Positions 33,869 through 46,573 of a stretch of 64,000 nucleotides of DNA are shown in pieces. The stretch is from NCBI GenBank assembly GCA_964058845.1, contig CAXKVR010000068.1:22166-86165 (forward strand). The letters are read 5' to 3'. This DNA is from Carex sylvatica (Eukaryota > Streptophyta > Magnoliopsida > Poales > Cyperaceae). A program made the translations under genes and the position numbers. The notes beneath the pieces were generated by a model. The model was not told where the DNA came from. It did no database searches and saw nothing but the letters and a program-made list of their open reading frames with translations. Each line of letters begins with the position of its first letter. The stretch's first letter is position 1.

Positions 33869-34080
33869 TAATCATTGTATGAAGTCAACTGGTAACACTT
33901 GTATAATAGTTCATGTAATATTTCATATAGTGAATATGTCCAATGTTGTGTTTACTAATATGTATTCATATAATTGATTTGATATTTCTTGGAATTTGGT
34001 ATGAAAATTATCTGTGAAGAGATGAATTTGGCTTGTAGAATTAGTACACCATACTTTGATTTGTAATAAGAAGTAACTAT

Positions 34081-35282
34081 TTTTTTTGAAAAACTGATAG
34101 TGGCTATCAGTATGTACATCAACAAATGAATAAAGTACAAGCGAAAATCTAAAACATGAAAACATCTAAAATCATCTAAAGCATCAGTATATCAACAGTT
34201 TGCATCCACAGTCTTGCCTCATTCCAAGCCCGATGTGCAGCCCCCCTTGGGTGAATATATCTTCCTTCAAAAATTTTGCTATTTCTTTCCTTCCACAAAA
34301 TCCAACATGCAAAAAAGAAAAAAAAAAAACACCCCATATCTTCTTTGTCACCAGTCCTCGACACGCTTTCCATGAATCAAAAACCATTTTTTGAACCGAA
34401 TTTCGATGGTGCATCAGTGTGTAGCCCACTAGGAAATTGTAACACTGCCAAGAATGAACTGCATAGTCACACGCAAATAGAATATGAAATGTGGTTTCTA
34501 GCTGGCAATTTGTACACATTACACATCTAGATTCACACAGTAGGCCTCTACGAAGCATGACCTCATGGGATAAGAGTTTACCTTTGAGACATAGGTAGAT
34601 AAAAATTCTTACAGTAGGGGGTACTTGAAGCTGCCAAGTGAAAGCAAAATTTCAATTTGTTTTACCCCCTGTTATCACCATATTATAAAATGACTTGGCT
34701 GAATATTCATTATTACCACTCCATTGCCACAGCAATTTGTCCTCTGAAGATGTAATAGAAATGTCATGGTGAAAACCATTTTCTAATGCCCTCTGTAAAG
34801 ACCATGTTCTCGTACCAGACACAATGTCAGTACATTCAGCCATTGGAGTTTGCATCCAAATGTCAAACCAATACGAAATTGAAGCACCTGTGCCAATGCT
34901 CCAGTAGGTACTCCAATCAAATAAAGGTTTCACTTTAAGCAAATCTTTCCAAAAAAAAGGATCCCTGTATCATCCAAACTTGGTGAGATTCCTGACTTCC
35001 TGTAACCGATCGAATAGTTACCCCTGTTTGAGTCCATAAGGATTGTGGATTCCGATACAGCTTCCACCACCAACGGAGCAATAGAGACCAGTTTCTTAAT
35101 TTCAGATCAGCCCCTCCCATGCCACCATTTTGTTTAGAGATACATAAGGCGCCCCCAGTTTATTAATGAGATTCCTTTTTTATTTTCAGCTTTTCCCCAA
35201 AGAAACCCCCTTCTAATCTTGTCCAACCTCTTAATTACCCACTTTGGCAAGAGAAACGAAGCCATGAAATAGATTGCCATGA
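34081..35282 (-). mobile_element. 5'-truncated LINE (plant L1) with a 16-bp target duplication
   Basis: The minus strand reads the C-terminal half of ORF2: YFMASFLLPKWVIKRLDKIR, then LKLRNWSLLLRWWWKLY, then a zinc-binding domain (SRCVMCTNCQLETTFHILFAC), in several broken frames. The 3' tail is the T run after 34080. AATAAGAAGTAACTAT occurs at both ends (about 34065-34080 and 35283-35298) and is a clean target duplication of the kind made by target-primed reverse transcription. Confidence 0.85.
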
Positions 35283-35298
35283 AATAAGAAGTAACTAT

Positions 35299-36359
35299 AA
35301 GAGGTAAAATTATAGATCTACCAATAATAGCACCGAAAGTAAATAATAATACCAGAAAGATTTGTTCCGAGATTCGAAGCAAGCCTGTTGCTAGATCGGA
35401 AGTTACACCGCCACAATTTCTCTGCTGCTACTAGTCTGCTACCATTTTGGTTGGGAGGAGATCATTGTACAGGTATAGAAACTTTGAAAAAATGGAAGGA
35501 ATATTAAATAAGAAGCGCTGGTCAAATAAGGTAATTAACAGCTGGAGACACTTTTGGGATGTTGTTTAGGTCAACGTTAATTGTCTGATCAGGATCGACG
35601 GCCCAGAGACATTTGTTTAGGTCAACAAAACAACTTCGATCTGGAACAATCATAACTTGACACGTGGCGTACTGTCATTTGTCGGAGTCCCAAATAGATA
35701 CTTTGAAGGCTCTGCATTTACTAGAGATGTCATGTTTTTAAGTGTAAGGGAGCGGAGGTTCAATGTCTATCGGATCCAATTTAAGTTTGATGGGCAGATT
35801 TTCGTCCCATCTACTTCAAGATGTGTGTACGCTGCTTCAATATCCATCTATATCCATTTTAATATTCATACAATATTTTAACCAGTAAGGAAACATCCGA
35901 CAAAAGGCCACATTTTTATATCAAATTGAATTCTTTTAGATGGATTTATTGCAAAATTACCTTGACAAAATCAATAAATCCATACCTGGTGCTGTTATGA
36001 TGATCACCCAATGCCTACATCTTATATTTGTCATAGGTCAAATCACCAAAAAAAAAAAATAACGTCCTTCACTTTAGTTCTTTTTAGGTTGTGAACCAGT
36101 GATTGTTTGTCCTTGTTTGAATTCTTGGAGTGTGATTTGTGCTAAGACATGATTTTGATTGAAAATTACAAGTCACAATTTGTATCTTTCTATCATTTGT
36201 TGTTTTCATTTTCCTGAGTTCAATATGGAAAGAATCATATCTCACCTAATAAAACACTAAATAATCTTACTTTTCAGGGTTATAAAAGAGAAAAGTGTCA
36301 AGGATAATACAAGAAATACAGGTGAATGTGTCAGATTGCTTCATGCATCACCTCTATGC
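35299..36359. other. Gene-free stretch with a duplicated segment
   Basis: About 35885-36035 is the inverted counterpart of 18050-18235. No convincing gene; short open frames here have no recognisable domain. Confidence 0.4.
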
Positions 36360-36367
36360 CTTGCCTG

Positions 36368-37062
36368 CTATGTTGCATGGATACGGATACGGGTATCGTA
36401 TCGGATACGATACGGATATGGCGATACGGTAATTTTTAAAAATCTAAAATACGATACGTCTATTATATATATGTATATATATTACTTTTGATCTAATTAT
36501 TTAAATAACCACAAAAGTCTAATTAATAAGTGAATATATTAAAAAAATCTAATTTAGTAAATGAAGCTATAATTTATAATAATACATTAAGTACTATAGT
36601 TACTAAGATATAACACAAAATAAACTTTGGTGGAGTGGTTAAGTGTTTTGTGTAGGAGTGAGCCTTCTCAAGATCGAATCCCGCTACCTGCAGAGAAAAA
36701 TCTCAATTTCCTCTGGGCGGTGTTTGCGCGGTGCACAGGGTCGGAGTCGCAGCTCATGGCCGCGGGGGCAATTCACGGGTTCGGCTCCGCTCACAATCGC
36801 GGCTCACGGGTACGAGTGCGGTTCACTGGCGCTGATGGCCGTATCCACATGTATCCAGCCGTATCCAGACGTGTCAACGGAGTATCAGAGACCGTATTGA
36901 CTGAGTAAGGATACGCTACGTCAGCTGATACGCCAGCTGACGTATCGAATACGTATCGAATACGTATCGAATACGTATCGGATACATATCATAGCCGTAT
37001 CGGACGCGTATCGGTATCCGATACGGATACAACGCCTAAACTGAAGTATCGGAGTAACATAG
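36368..37062. mobile_element. hAT-like MITE rich in CGTATCGGATAC
   Basis: The flanking 8-mers CTTGCCTG (36360-36367) and TTTGCCTG (37063-37070) match at 7 of 8. The inverted ends are CTATGTTGC and, reversed, CTATGTTAC. Both subterminal regions are long arrays of GTATCGGATACG. The GC-rich middle is not a credible gene. Confidence 0.75.
36623..36688 (+). ncRNA. tRNA-like (SINE-head-like) sequence inside the hAT MITE
   Basis: A box-A-like TGGTGGAGTGGTTAAGTG and, about 40 bases later, a box-B-like AGATCGAATCC resemble an RNA polymerase III internal promoter of tRNA or tRNA-derived SINE type. I cannot fold it into a convincing complete tRNA, so it is at most a relic or captured SINE head. Confidence 0.3.
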
Positions 37063-37119
37063 TTTGCCTGTATTGTTTCATGCATCATTCTTTACAATAC
37101 CCCTTTTTTACTTGGTATT

Positions 37120-38035
37120 TGCAAGTTACAATTATAGATGACATTCTTCAAAGGTTTCTATTTCACTTGTGCAGATTATTTATTGTACACAGCAGAACAT
37201 GTTAAGTTTAGGATTGTCCCAATTGTACTGATTCGGTTAAATTTTATTTGGTTGCCAGCCATGCAAATGTTTCACCACTGGCATAGCCATATGGCGTGCA
37301 TCAGGTGTATATAATGAGAGATTATTGAAGCAGGAATGATGGGTGAAACCATACTGGTAACTAGTTGACCAGTAAAGTAAGAGCATCATCATGTGTTTAA
37401 AGCATATCCAAAAAAACATGGTAATACAATTTAAAAAAACTTCAATAATTCAATTGGTATAATTTCTAAGAAAATTAAATCTCATATCACATCACGTGCA
37501 AGAATTAACGGAAGAAATGGATATGAGAACCATCACAGAGAAATTTTTGGACTAAATCAATATTAGTTTAAGAGAAGTGTGAAAGGAGGTACCCATACGA
37601 CAAGGAGAGCAACCCAAGAGAAAGCCCTGCACTACAAAATCCTTAAACAAAACCATACAAAAGAGGAAGAACATAGTATTATACATGCAACTCTAGTAAT
37701 GGCAGAAGACTGTCATTGTTGATATCAACATATGATGCAAAATCAAATATTTCAGAATACTTCAGAATACTTCAGAATAGATTAACAATTTTGATTGGTC
37801 GGCTCCAATCAAGGTGCAATCGGACACATTCAATTTTGGTCAGTCAGTTCTAATCAACAATGGCAGACTGCTGACATCGCTGAAAGAAAATGCAGACTCT
37901 TAGGGTACAATACACATAAGACAAAAAGCAGGTCTCAAAATAACTTAGAAATCCATAGCCAAACATAACTTGCCACGTATTACAAGGGACGTTTGATAAA
38001 CTAATTAAGATCATAACATACTAAGTAAGCTATGA
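37120..38035 (-). repeat. Duplicated 3' flank of F-box gene C
   Basis: Matches, in the corresponding orientation, the flank copies at 59514-60972 and (inverted) 62478-63808. Examples are the stretch around ATGGGTGAAACCATACTGG and AGTAAAGTAAGAGCATCATC. It shows that the F-box genes were duplicated together with at least 1 kb of downstream DNA. No gene within it. Confidence 0.65.
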
Positions 38036-40420
38036 TCAAATGATCAAATTCCCTATTTTCTTTACATATGAATCCAAAATCTTGATCATAGCATTGATCT
38101 GCTTGCTAGACAATTCAGTCCCATACACAGGACCAATTTTAACTGTCTCAAGATACTCATGCTGGAACAAAACGTCTCCTGAAACCTCTGGTAGGGGCTC
38201 TTGTATTTGACATTGGCTCTGTTAAAATGGTAAGAAAATCATAAGTTTGCTAACATTATATTTTATCAGTGTTCAAACAATTGGTAGTTTCATGAACTCA
38301 AAACTATTACTGGACTTGTCTAATACGGTAGAAGAGTTCACATAGACTGGCATTTAACCTGAGCGGTCTGGTACCAGAAGGAATTAGCCTCTTTTAGGTC
38401 GCAATTCACTCAATAAGTCCCAAATAACGACAGAATGATGGAAATATGTAACAAAAATCAAGTTAGAACCAGGCTAGTTTAGAAGAAGACTGTAACAGTG
38501 TACTGCTGAAATATTGTACTACCAACTATTATTCAGTACATTGAACAAAAACCCAATTGTCATTCATTTGTACGAGGCAACAATATGGAACCGAATGTAC
38601 AGGTGTAGAACTATCTGTACTGAAATCAGGCACTACTAAATATTGTTCATTATATTGTACAAAAACCTAATAGTCATTCTTTGTACCAAAATATTAGTAC
38701 ATAATGATATCCTTGCATAAACTTTACTAAATGGTAGACATAAATAGTCTTAATTAAATAGAGAGGCACGGAGGGAGCAAGAGCGAGTTTACCTCAGAGA
38801 GCAACAAATTAAGCTCTTTTAAATTAGGAGAATGCTTAAGCAAACAAGCTATCTGGTAAACGTCATAGCTCATATCCCATTTTCCTTCCACAACAAGCTT
38901 CCTCAAATTGTTGAAATTGCTAACATTACATATATCCTTCTCCAGTTGATTCTTCATTTAAAAAACAAGCAAGGAATGTGATTTTTACAGGGAATTACCA
39001 TCATTGTATTCCTAACATGTAGCATATATAAAATGTAAACTAGACAGGCTTTCATCAAGCAAAGTCGCCAAGCCACACCCACACAAATGATGTTTACTGC
39101 AATATGCGGATTTATTTTGGTGTCAATAATTCAAAGAAAAAACTTGATTTAGTATGTGAAGTAGAACCTGTATATAAAATGAAATCAATTGCAAGCAGTC
39201 AGAAGTAAATGATCATGTAGGAACTATAATAAACATGGAAACTTTGTTTACCAACTTCAAAGGTACCCCAAAACCATAACTCTAGAAACATGACATAAAT
39301 TTATCATATATACTTTCAATTCATGTGTATGCAAAAAAGGAAGCAATTCTATTAATGAACATTTTTCTGACAACAACAACCACCAAGCCTTTAGTCCCAA
39401 ACAAAAAAAAATGAAAAAGTTTTGTAGATTTTATTTTATAGAGCTGACAAAATATTATACCTTGAACTCAGAAATGTTCAATTGAAGCTCTAAATTTGTA
39501 GCATTTGAAATACCACTAAAAAGGTTCAGAACCGGCACATCATCACTAAAATACCCATATAATTTGATGACAACATTTAAAACAGATGACATGTTCTTCA
39601 ATGAAATGCCAACCCCTTTGAGATTAATCATCATGTCCAAAGATATAAGAGCAGGGCAAGAAATTTGCATTTGCTCAAATATATGACAATCGTGCAAAGT
39701 CAACTCCTTTAACACTTCTGAGCAAATACCTGAGAAATACAAATCACAATAACGTAGTCTCAACCTTTGAAGAGAAGGGCAACCAATGAAAAGCTTTTGA
39801 ACAAAATCGTCATGGAGCTTTACCCAAGCCAGCTCCAGAAATTTCAGAGAAGGTAAATTTATTGATACCGGCCTAATGATGATATTATTGATGCTGGTGT
39901 AGACAGTCATCGAAAGATGCTGCAAGTTTGAACAGGAGAAAACTAAATCAGGCATATCTATCAAATTACTACAAGAAATGGCGATATCAATCAGTAGTGG
40001 CTTAAAAGCCGCTACACGGTCAAGCCATCCAATAGAGGCATCAACTTCAAAATTACGACGCACGCAACAAAATCTATCCAAGTTTGTTGGCGCTCGGTTG
40101 TCCAAATAACCAGTCATGAACCGCTCAAACCTAGCTGTAGACATTCTTAATGCTTCATTAATGTCTCCGCTGCAATCATGATCCCCGGATACCAAGAAAT
40201 CCTTCAGTTTGATGTCTAGAACCGGCACAGTAGCCCATGTGTTTTTCCATCTTTTGGACAAAATGCAGGTCTGCACGGCCTCTTTCGTGCCCAGAAATGA
40301 GAGGATATAGGTCAATACCTCATCAGGCAAGTTACCAATCCTGTCAACCTCAACGTTATTTCTGTTCATAGAAGAAACCCCATTTTTCGTGCACAGCCTT
40401 GAAGCCCTAGTCTTGTTCAT
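38036..40420 (-). CDS. F-box gene C: F-box/LRR/FBD protein, three exons
   Basis: The exons I infer are 40420-39461, 38951-38793 and 38218-38036, all phase 0, giving about 433 residues. The start MNKTRASRLC matches genes A and E. The F-box lies at about residues 25-68 (start of motif LPDEVLTYILSFLGTKEAVQ). LRR-like segments follow ([24 protein letters not shown]), then a short exon 2 (QLEKDICNVSNFNNLRKL) and an FBD-like exon 3 ([12 protein letters not shown] to KKIGNLII). No stop or frameshift. It is most similar to gene E by eye. Predicted SCF ubiquitin-ligase adaptor with unknown target. Confidence 0.85.
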
Positions 40421-42054
40421 CTTTCAGGGTTCTAAGAAGAATTTTGTGAAGCACCTTTCGTGCAGGATTCCTGTATTACAATAGGAGTTCCACCGAGTCA
40501 TGAATTAGAATATATAGAATAGAAGGAATCAGATCTGAACTAAAGGATATAATTATAGAAATAACACAATGGCGACAGTACCCTATTTTGGCTAGTAGAT
40601 AAGTACTGAATTCATCCATACACCACAAATTGTTGCTGGAAAAAAGACCAGACAACAACTGAAAGACATAATAATTATGCAAAATGATACATAGTTAAGT
40701 AAATCAATTTATCTTGTTGAAATAAAACTTGTATCCTATTTACCTTGTTTAATATTCTTCATACCAATGCTAACTCCTTCCACAATAATCCATGGACTTG
40801 AAACTCTTGATGGGTAAAGCAAGTTAAAACCTCAATTTATTGGAATTGAATGTTTTGGGAATTGGTTTCTTAACATCAATTTCTTGATTCCCAAATTGAA
40901 AGAACCCATGGGAAAATTAAGAAGATAGGTGTTCATTAGAACATGAGAAACTTTTTAGGAAGTTAGTTTTTTCTCTTTTATAATTAATTTTTTTTGTTAA
41001 AGATGTTGAATTAATTTTTTTGTTGAACATGTTAATTTAGGGGCAATATGGAAATAAGAGAAGACATTAAACATGCAAATATTAAACACTGGAAAAACTG
41101 AAAACATTTTACTGTAATATACTGGAAACATATAATTATAAAAAATAAAAATAAAAAGAATAGTCTAACTCCATCAAACATTTTCTGACAAAACTGAAAA
41201 CAACATACTGTAATTGCTTAGCGTGGAAGGGAACAAGTTGCTATTTTTTACCACAGCTCTTTCTTTAGAATATGCATTAATCAAGGATAAGTCAACTTCA
41301 CATTTACCAGTAATTGCAACAGCATAATCAACTTAGGTTCCCTCATGCCAGAATTCATAATCAATTATATTAAACAAGATCCATAATCTGAGATTGCAAA
41401 CCAGTAATCTGAAAATCACAAAAGTGCACTATTTTTATCATTACCACATTAACAACATAGTTTTACAAAAAAAAAAAAAAGTCAGCAACCCTAACATATT
41501 ATTGAAAACCAGTAATCACATAATCACAAAAACAGCAACCCTAACATAGTTTTGAAAAGAGCTAGCAAGCAACCCTAATACACTTAGCCCTCATGCCAGT
41601 AAGCAATCCTCACTTAACGCACTATATGAGTCCTCCAGCCATTGAATACACATACACTGATGCTTGTTTAACTGATTTGGTGCTTCACCACTACTTAATT
41701 TCAGTTTATTTGTTTATTTATTATAGGAAGCACAAAATCATTTGCACTATTCACTCTTCCTACTAATTATAATATGAGAAAGAAGATATACTTTCAGTAT
41801 AATATTCTAATTCCTCCTCTCCACAAAGATTCAATCACATGCAACAATCATCACCGAATATTGCACAATTAACACCAGCCAAAGATTCACGAGTAAATTA
41901 CCAATATGTCTAAAAGCCCAAATTAAATTGATTTTGGTTTCTGATTCAATCAGCGCACAAAAGCCCTATATCAAACTGAATAAGCGACAACTATCGGAAA
42001 CTTAAACCCAAACAACTTATGCTTAACAATCCGCACAAAAACAAACAAACTTAC
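40421..42054. other. Gene-free upstream region of gene C, possible leader intron
   Basis: The region just above the start codon matches the leader of gene A (GAATCCTGCAC, AAATTCTTCTT). The rest is AT-rich with poly-A runs and no gene. If a leader exon exists at about 42055-42150, most of this is a 5' untranslated-region intron. Confidence 0.35.
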
Positions 42055-42150
42055 CAAAAGAAGGTGCTAATCGAGAGAGAAGTTAGGAGGCGCCACTATT
42101 TTGCGCTTTAGGTTTGAGAAAAATCTGCTATCAACTTTTCATTCGCGCCC
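42055..42150 (-). other. Possible noncoding leader exon of gene C
   Basis: The minus strand shows a good donor, CTTTTG|GTAAGT, after a less AT-rich stretch (GCGCAAAATAGTGGCGCC). It is placed similarly to the candidate leader exon of gene A. No transcript evidence. Confidence 0.3.
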
Positions 42151-42589
42151 GATATTTACTCTCCCGCGTTTTTTATCGAGAGATCGAGAGAGCTTCAGGT
42201 TTTGGGAAGGAAAAAAAAAAGAAAGAGGTCAACAGTCGATATTTTTTTTGTTAAAAAGGAGAAAGAGGATACGGAATGGGAATAGATCCGGACTTTCCCC
42301 TAAAGTAACCTAAATTTTTATCTTCGATCTCGACCGTTCGATTCGAATCCGGGCACATCCTGTCCGCGATGGAGCGCACCAGCTCCTTTTATCTGACGGC
42401 CCGATTCTAATCTAACGGTCCATACTTAAACTCAAAAATTGAGTTACTTCAGAAAATACGAGCTCGTGGAAATAGTAGTGTAATGCCGAACAGGCCCAAT
42501 TGAGTTTCTACTTTCTAGCAGGCCGTGAAACTTAAGATGAATTAACCGATGAACTCGTTCTCTGGCCCCTGTAATTAATGCTAGATATG

Positions 42590-42730
42590 GATAGTGCACT
42601 GGAGGCCTGGAGCGAAGAAAAATACGGAATGCTCCAAGAGTACATGACATACTTCATATTTACTGAAGATAATTGGGACCCGCTCAAATTAAAACATGGC
42701 AGTGAGCCAGGTGTTGACAAAAGCTTATCC
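42590..42730. repeat. Dispersed duplicate, copy 1
   Basis: This stretch, including TGGGACCC, GTGAGCCAGGTGTTGA and AAAGC, resembles 43955-44095 in the same orientation. No gene recognised. Confidence 0.45.
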
Positions 42731-43168
42731 AACGGGAGCAGTTATGCTCCGAATTTATAATTACGAAAATATTAACCCTAATTTATACCTTCTTTTTAAG
42801 ACATTTTTCAGATTTTTTTATTATAATTCGTAGGTTCAAATATCTTTATTTTTATTTTTGTGTCTCCGTCATATTTTTATTTTTAAAATTTAAAACATGT
42901 ATATGATGTATATAATTTTCTTTATGCACCTGTAATAATTATAAATTTCAAGTGCTTGCAAAAATGGGTGGCTTGGTTTTCTAATTAGAACATGAATCAT
43001 ATGATTGAGTAATATTAATGGATAAGTGGAACGAGGGCCTCCTAATTGGATTGTTTTCAATTTAGTCCATAGTAATTACTAATTTAGTACAACTCAAAAG
43101 ATGAAACTAAGACTGGGCCTTGTTAAATTCAAAATTCCAACCCACTTAAAACTTGGCGAAAATAGAAT

Positions 43169-43801
43169 TAGGGGTGTTCATCGGTTCGGTTCAGTTGAAA
43201 CCGAACTGAACTAAGCAAATCAAAGTTATAATTCGGTTTTAAAAATAGAATAAAACCGAATTGAATTAGCATTGCAACCGAACCGAACTAGGCAAATCAA
43301 AGTTATAATTCGATTTTAAAAATAGAATCAAATCGACTTGAATTAGCATTGCAACCGAACTGAACCGAACCGAACCAAAGTTTTATTTTGGTTTGTTCGG
43401 TTCAATCCGAAATATATTAATTTGTTTATTTAAAACAATTAATTTATAATAAACTGGAGTATATTAAGAAACAAACCGGAGTATTAATAAATAAATTAAG
43501 ATATTAAGAAATAAACCGAGGTATTTAAATCAATTTATTAAGAAATAAACCGGAGTATTAAGAAATAAACCGGAGTATTAAGAAATAAACTGAGGCGGTC
43601 CGAATCAAATTCATAACATATAAAAGTTTGGTCAGTTCGGTTATTTTGATTTTAAATTTTTTTAAACTGAATCGAACCGAAGTTATAATTCAGTTTAAAA
43701 AAAAATGAATCGAACCATTAACTGAAAAAACTAAACTATTTCAACCAAACTAATTCAGTTCAGTTTAAAACCGAATAAACGAGACTCAATGAACACCCCT
43801 A
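43169..43801. mobile_element. hAT-like MITE rich in GGTTCGGTT
   Basis: Inverted ends TAGGGGTGTTCAT and ATGAACACCCCTA. The flanking 8-mers AATAGAAT (43161-43168) and AATAAAAT (43802-43809) match at 7 of 8. Subterminal arrays of CCGAAC/GGTTCGG and an internal 20-bp tandem repeat (AAACCGGAGTATTAAGAAAT, near 43490-43590). Confidence 0.8.
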
Positions 43802-43954
43802 AATAAAATATAAACAAATGAAAAGGTTCATAAAAGGAAGACTAGTTATTAATTTGACAGCGGTGAGAACTAATTAAATGCTCATCGTAATAAAAGTTTA
43901 ATGAAAGCACAGCGGATGAAAGTTTAATTAATATTCGGACTGGATTAATATTGA

Positions 43955-44095
43955 CTGGAGGGAATAAAAATCCTGGATGATCCAGGAATACGACATGCTT
44001 AATCTTTACTGCAGATAAATGGGACCCACTCAGTGTAAATTCATTCAAACTAAAACGAGGCTGTGAGCCAGGTGTTGAAATGAAAGCAATAAATG
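43955..44095. repeat. Dispersed duplicate, copy 2
   Basis: Counterpart of 42590-42730. The surrounding DNA to 45060 holds no gene; a run of more than 30 T lies at about 44800-44832. Confidence 0.45.
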
Positions 44096-44797
44096 ATGTG
44101 CATCGTGTTTGTATATGATTGGCCCAGATCGTAGTCCACGGATCGTGGTTTTGTTTCTAATGTACCTGGGCTGTTGATCTAAATCCGACGGATCATATTG
44201 AAACAAACATTACCAACGGAATTCAAGCTCAGTTTGCACTCAAAATGGATCCAGAATTGTTACCACCCATAATTGCTTTAAATTGCTGAACGAAATCCAA
44301 AAAAGGAGCAGCAAAAGGAGGAGAGTTCGTGATAAGTTTGATGAATCAGCAATAAAAAAAAATTAACTCTTAATGGAAATGAAATCTCACAAATGGGTGA
44401 TCTCCTGAGAAATTTCTATGTTGTTGATTCTAGTTGAGTTTTATTTGTAGTATACTCCAATTTGTTTGAGAACAAAAGCTTTGAATAAGAAGATGGTTAT
44501 GTTGTACGCATGTTCATCCAAATAAGATATTTGTCTAATGGAAGGGAGGTCCAGTATCACGCATAAGACTTGAGATATCATTTAATGTTGGAAACTATTT
44601 GCTCATTTCAACTCCAATTTTAATTGACTTAAAAGTAGAGTTAGAAGGACAGAAGTTATTATACTTGATAGCATGGCAATGAAAAGATATCATAGAAGAT
44701 AATTCTAAAGGAAGAAACTGAAAAGATAAAGTAGCTTGAACAAGAACCAAAATGTTAATTTTATAAAAATGGGAAGTTTGACGACAATGCCTGTGAA

Positions 44798-44833
<36 letters not shown>

Positions 44834-45194
44834 TCCCGAATCACCAGCTCTGTACAGAATTTAGTTTGCCTTGGATTACATGGTTAACCTAATCAACCAA
44901 AATAACCACATTTTCAAAACATTGAATGAGAGTACAATTAACTTAATAGTTTTCGTCCACACTAATGACAATTGAGTCAGGCCATGTTTATTGTTAGGCC
45001 AAGATGTGGTGTAGGCTCTTCAAAACCATTTAGTGGACCAAATGAAAGAGAATTCAAAATACAATAATATTAATTAAAGAAACAAGACCAGGACAAGAAT
45101 TTTGAATTTGAACCTTGAAAAATAAACGAATTTTTAAGTTGGTCAAAATGAGGACAATGGATAAAACCCAGAGGAAATGCCCTAAAATCTTCAG

Positions 45195-45545
45195 AGAAGG
45201 CCGGTTTAAAAACGGACAGACCGCTAAAACCTAGCCACAGACTTTCGCAATGCTTCATCACGGCCGGCATCGGAATCATCAATCCAGAACTTCATCAATA
45301 TTAATGTCTAGAACCGGCACTGCAGCGCATGTCTTTCTCCATCAATTCGACAAAATGCACATTTGAACAGCCTCCTTCATGCTAATACATGAGAAGATAT
45401 GTGTCATAACATGAGAAGACAAGGTACTGAGATCAGGTCATCTTCTACATTCTACCACAATCTGTTTGTCTTCTTCGTTTTTCACTGTTCAGAGAAGCAT
45501 TTCCTCAAACACCTTGTATGCAGGATTCATGTGTTACAATATGAG
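45195..45545 (-). pseudogene. Degraded F-box gene fragment
   Basis: The minus strand can be aligned with exon 1 of the intact genes from the leader (about 45485-45545) through a broken F-box to the SVARF-like segment near 45230 (CTCAGTACCTTGTC, CATGAAGGAGGCTGTTC, GTGCCGGTTCTAGACATTAA). Multiple frameshifts and stops. No LRR, exon 2 or exon 3 follows. Confidence 0.65.
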
Positions 45546-45885
45546 TTGAAAAGAGTCATGAATTTTGAATCCATGGATCGCTAAACCCCTAAATTTGCTT
45601 CCTTGTAGTATCCTCAATGGAATTTTATATTATTACAAATATTTTAGCAATAATAAAATAACTGCGATGCAGACAGAAACTTGAACCAGTCATCAATTAA
45701 ACGCTAATTAGCATAATTAGAACAACTTTGATGGAATTGATGAGAAGAAGAATGGAAGAGATGAGAAAAGAGATCAATTTGATTAAGTTAGTGTCTCATT
45801 CTCATAATTTTCAGCTGCTTATTTTATAGCTCATATATAACAACGAAAGGGAAATTACAAAGTCATCATTCTAACTGCTCACAAC

Positions 45886-46342
45886 TAGAGTGGGAAAAAT
45901 GGCACGCCGGAGCCAATTTTGTCATGGGACGGCACGGCTCTAGCACGGCACGGATGTCAGATACATGTCATGTCTCGCGTGTTTTATGCTGTGATCATTC
46001 GCGTGCCGTGACCAATTGTTAACAAATAAGACACGACACGACACGGAAATTACCTTCGTCACGGCACGGCACGAAACACGGCACAGTACGAAACGAGAGA
46101 AGATAGGAGACTAGGAACACCGATTTGTTCACGGCACGACTTGATCACAGTACGCGAATCACGGCACGACTTGGTCACGGCGTGACTCGCATGCCGTGAC
46201 CACCCCTCATAATTTTGGTCACGGCACGACACGGCACGTGAAAAATTAACTTGGTCACGGCACGACACAGCACGTGACCAAAGTCATGGCGTGTTAGTCA
46301 CGTCACGTCACGTCACGTCACGGCACGTTTTTTCCATTGAGG
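45886..46342. mobile_element. hAT-like MITE rich in CACGGCACG/CACGTGACG
   Basis: The left end TAGAGTGGGAAAAATGGCACG pairs with the reversed right end TCAATGGAAAAAACGTGCCG. The interior is dominated by GTCACGGCACGAC and CGTCACGTCACG repeats. No convincing target duplication, so the limits may be off by a few bases. Same family as 17038 and 29070. Confidence 0.65.
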
Positions 46343-46573
46343 ATTATTAGAGTAACCCTGCAAAAAAAAAAAAAAAAAAACTCAAGGTACAATGCGACAC
46401 AGCACTGTCGACTCTGATCAACAATGATAGAAAATGCAGACCCTTAGGGTTCAATACACCAAGACAAATCAGGTCACAAAATTAGAAAACAATAGTGACT
46501 TCAACATTAAAAACAAATCCATAGCCCAGGTATTATGAGGGGTGTTTGACAAAGAAACTAAGATAATAACAAA

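Noticed and set aside
36627..36908. Two overlapping frames of 85-93 codons
   Set aside because: They lie in the GC-rich core of a hAT MITE bounded by an 8-bp near-duplication.
43440..43600. Regularly spaced 20-bp repeats, CRISPR-like at first glance
   Set aside because: Contiguous tandem repeats without unique spacers, in a plant hAT MITE.
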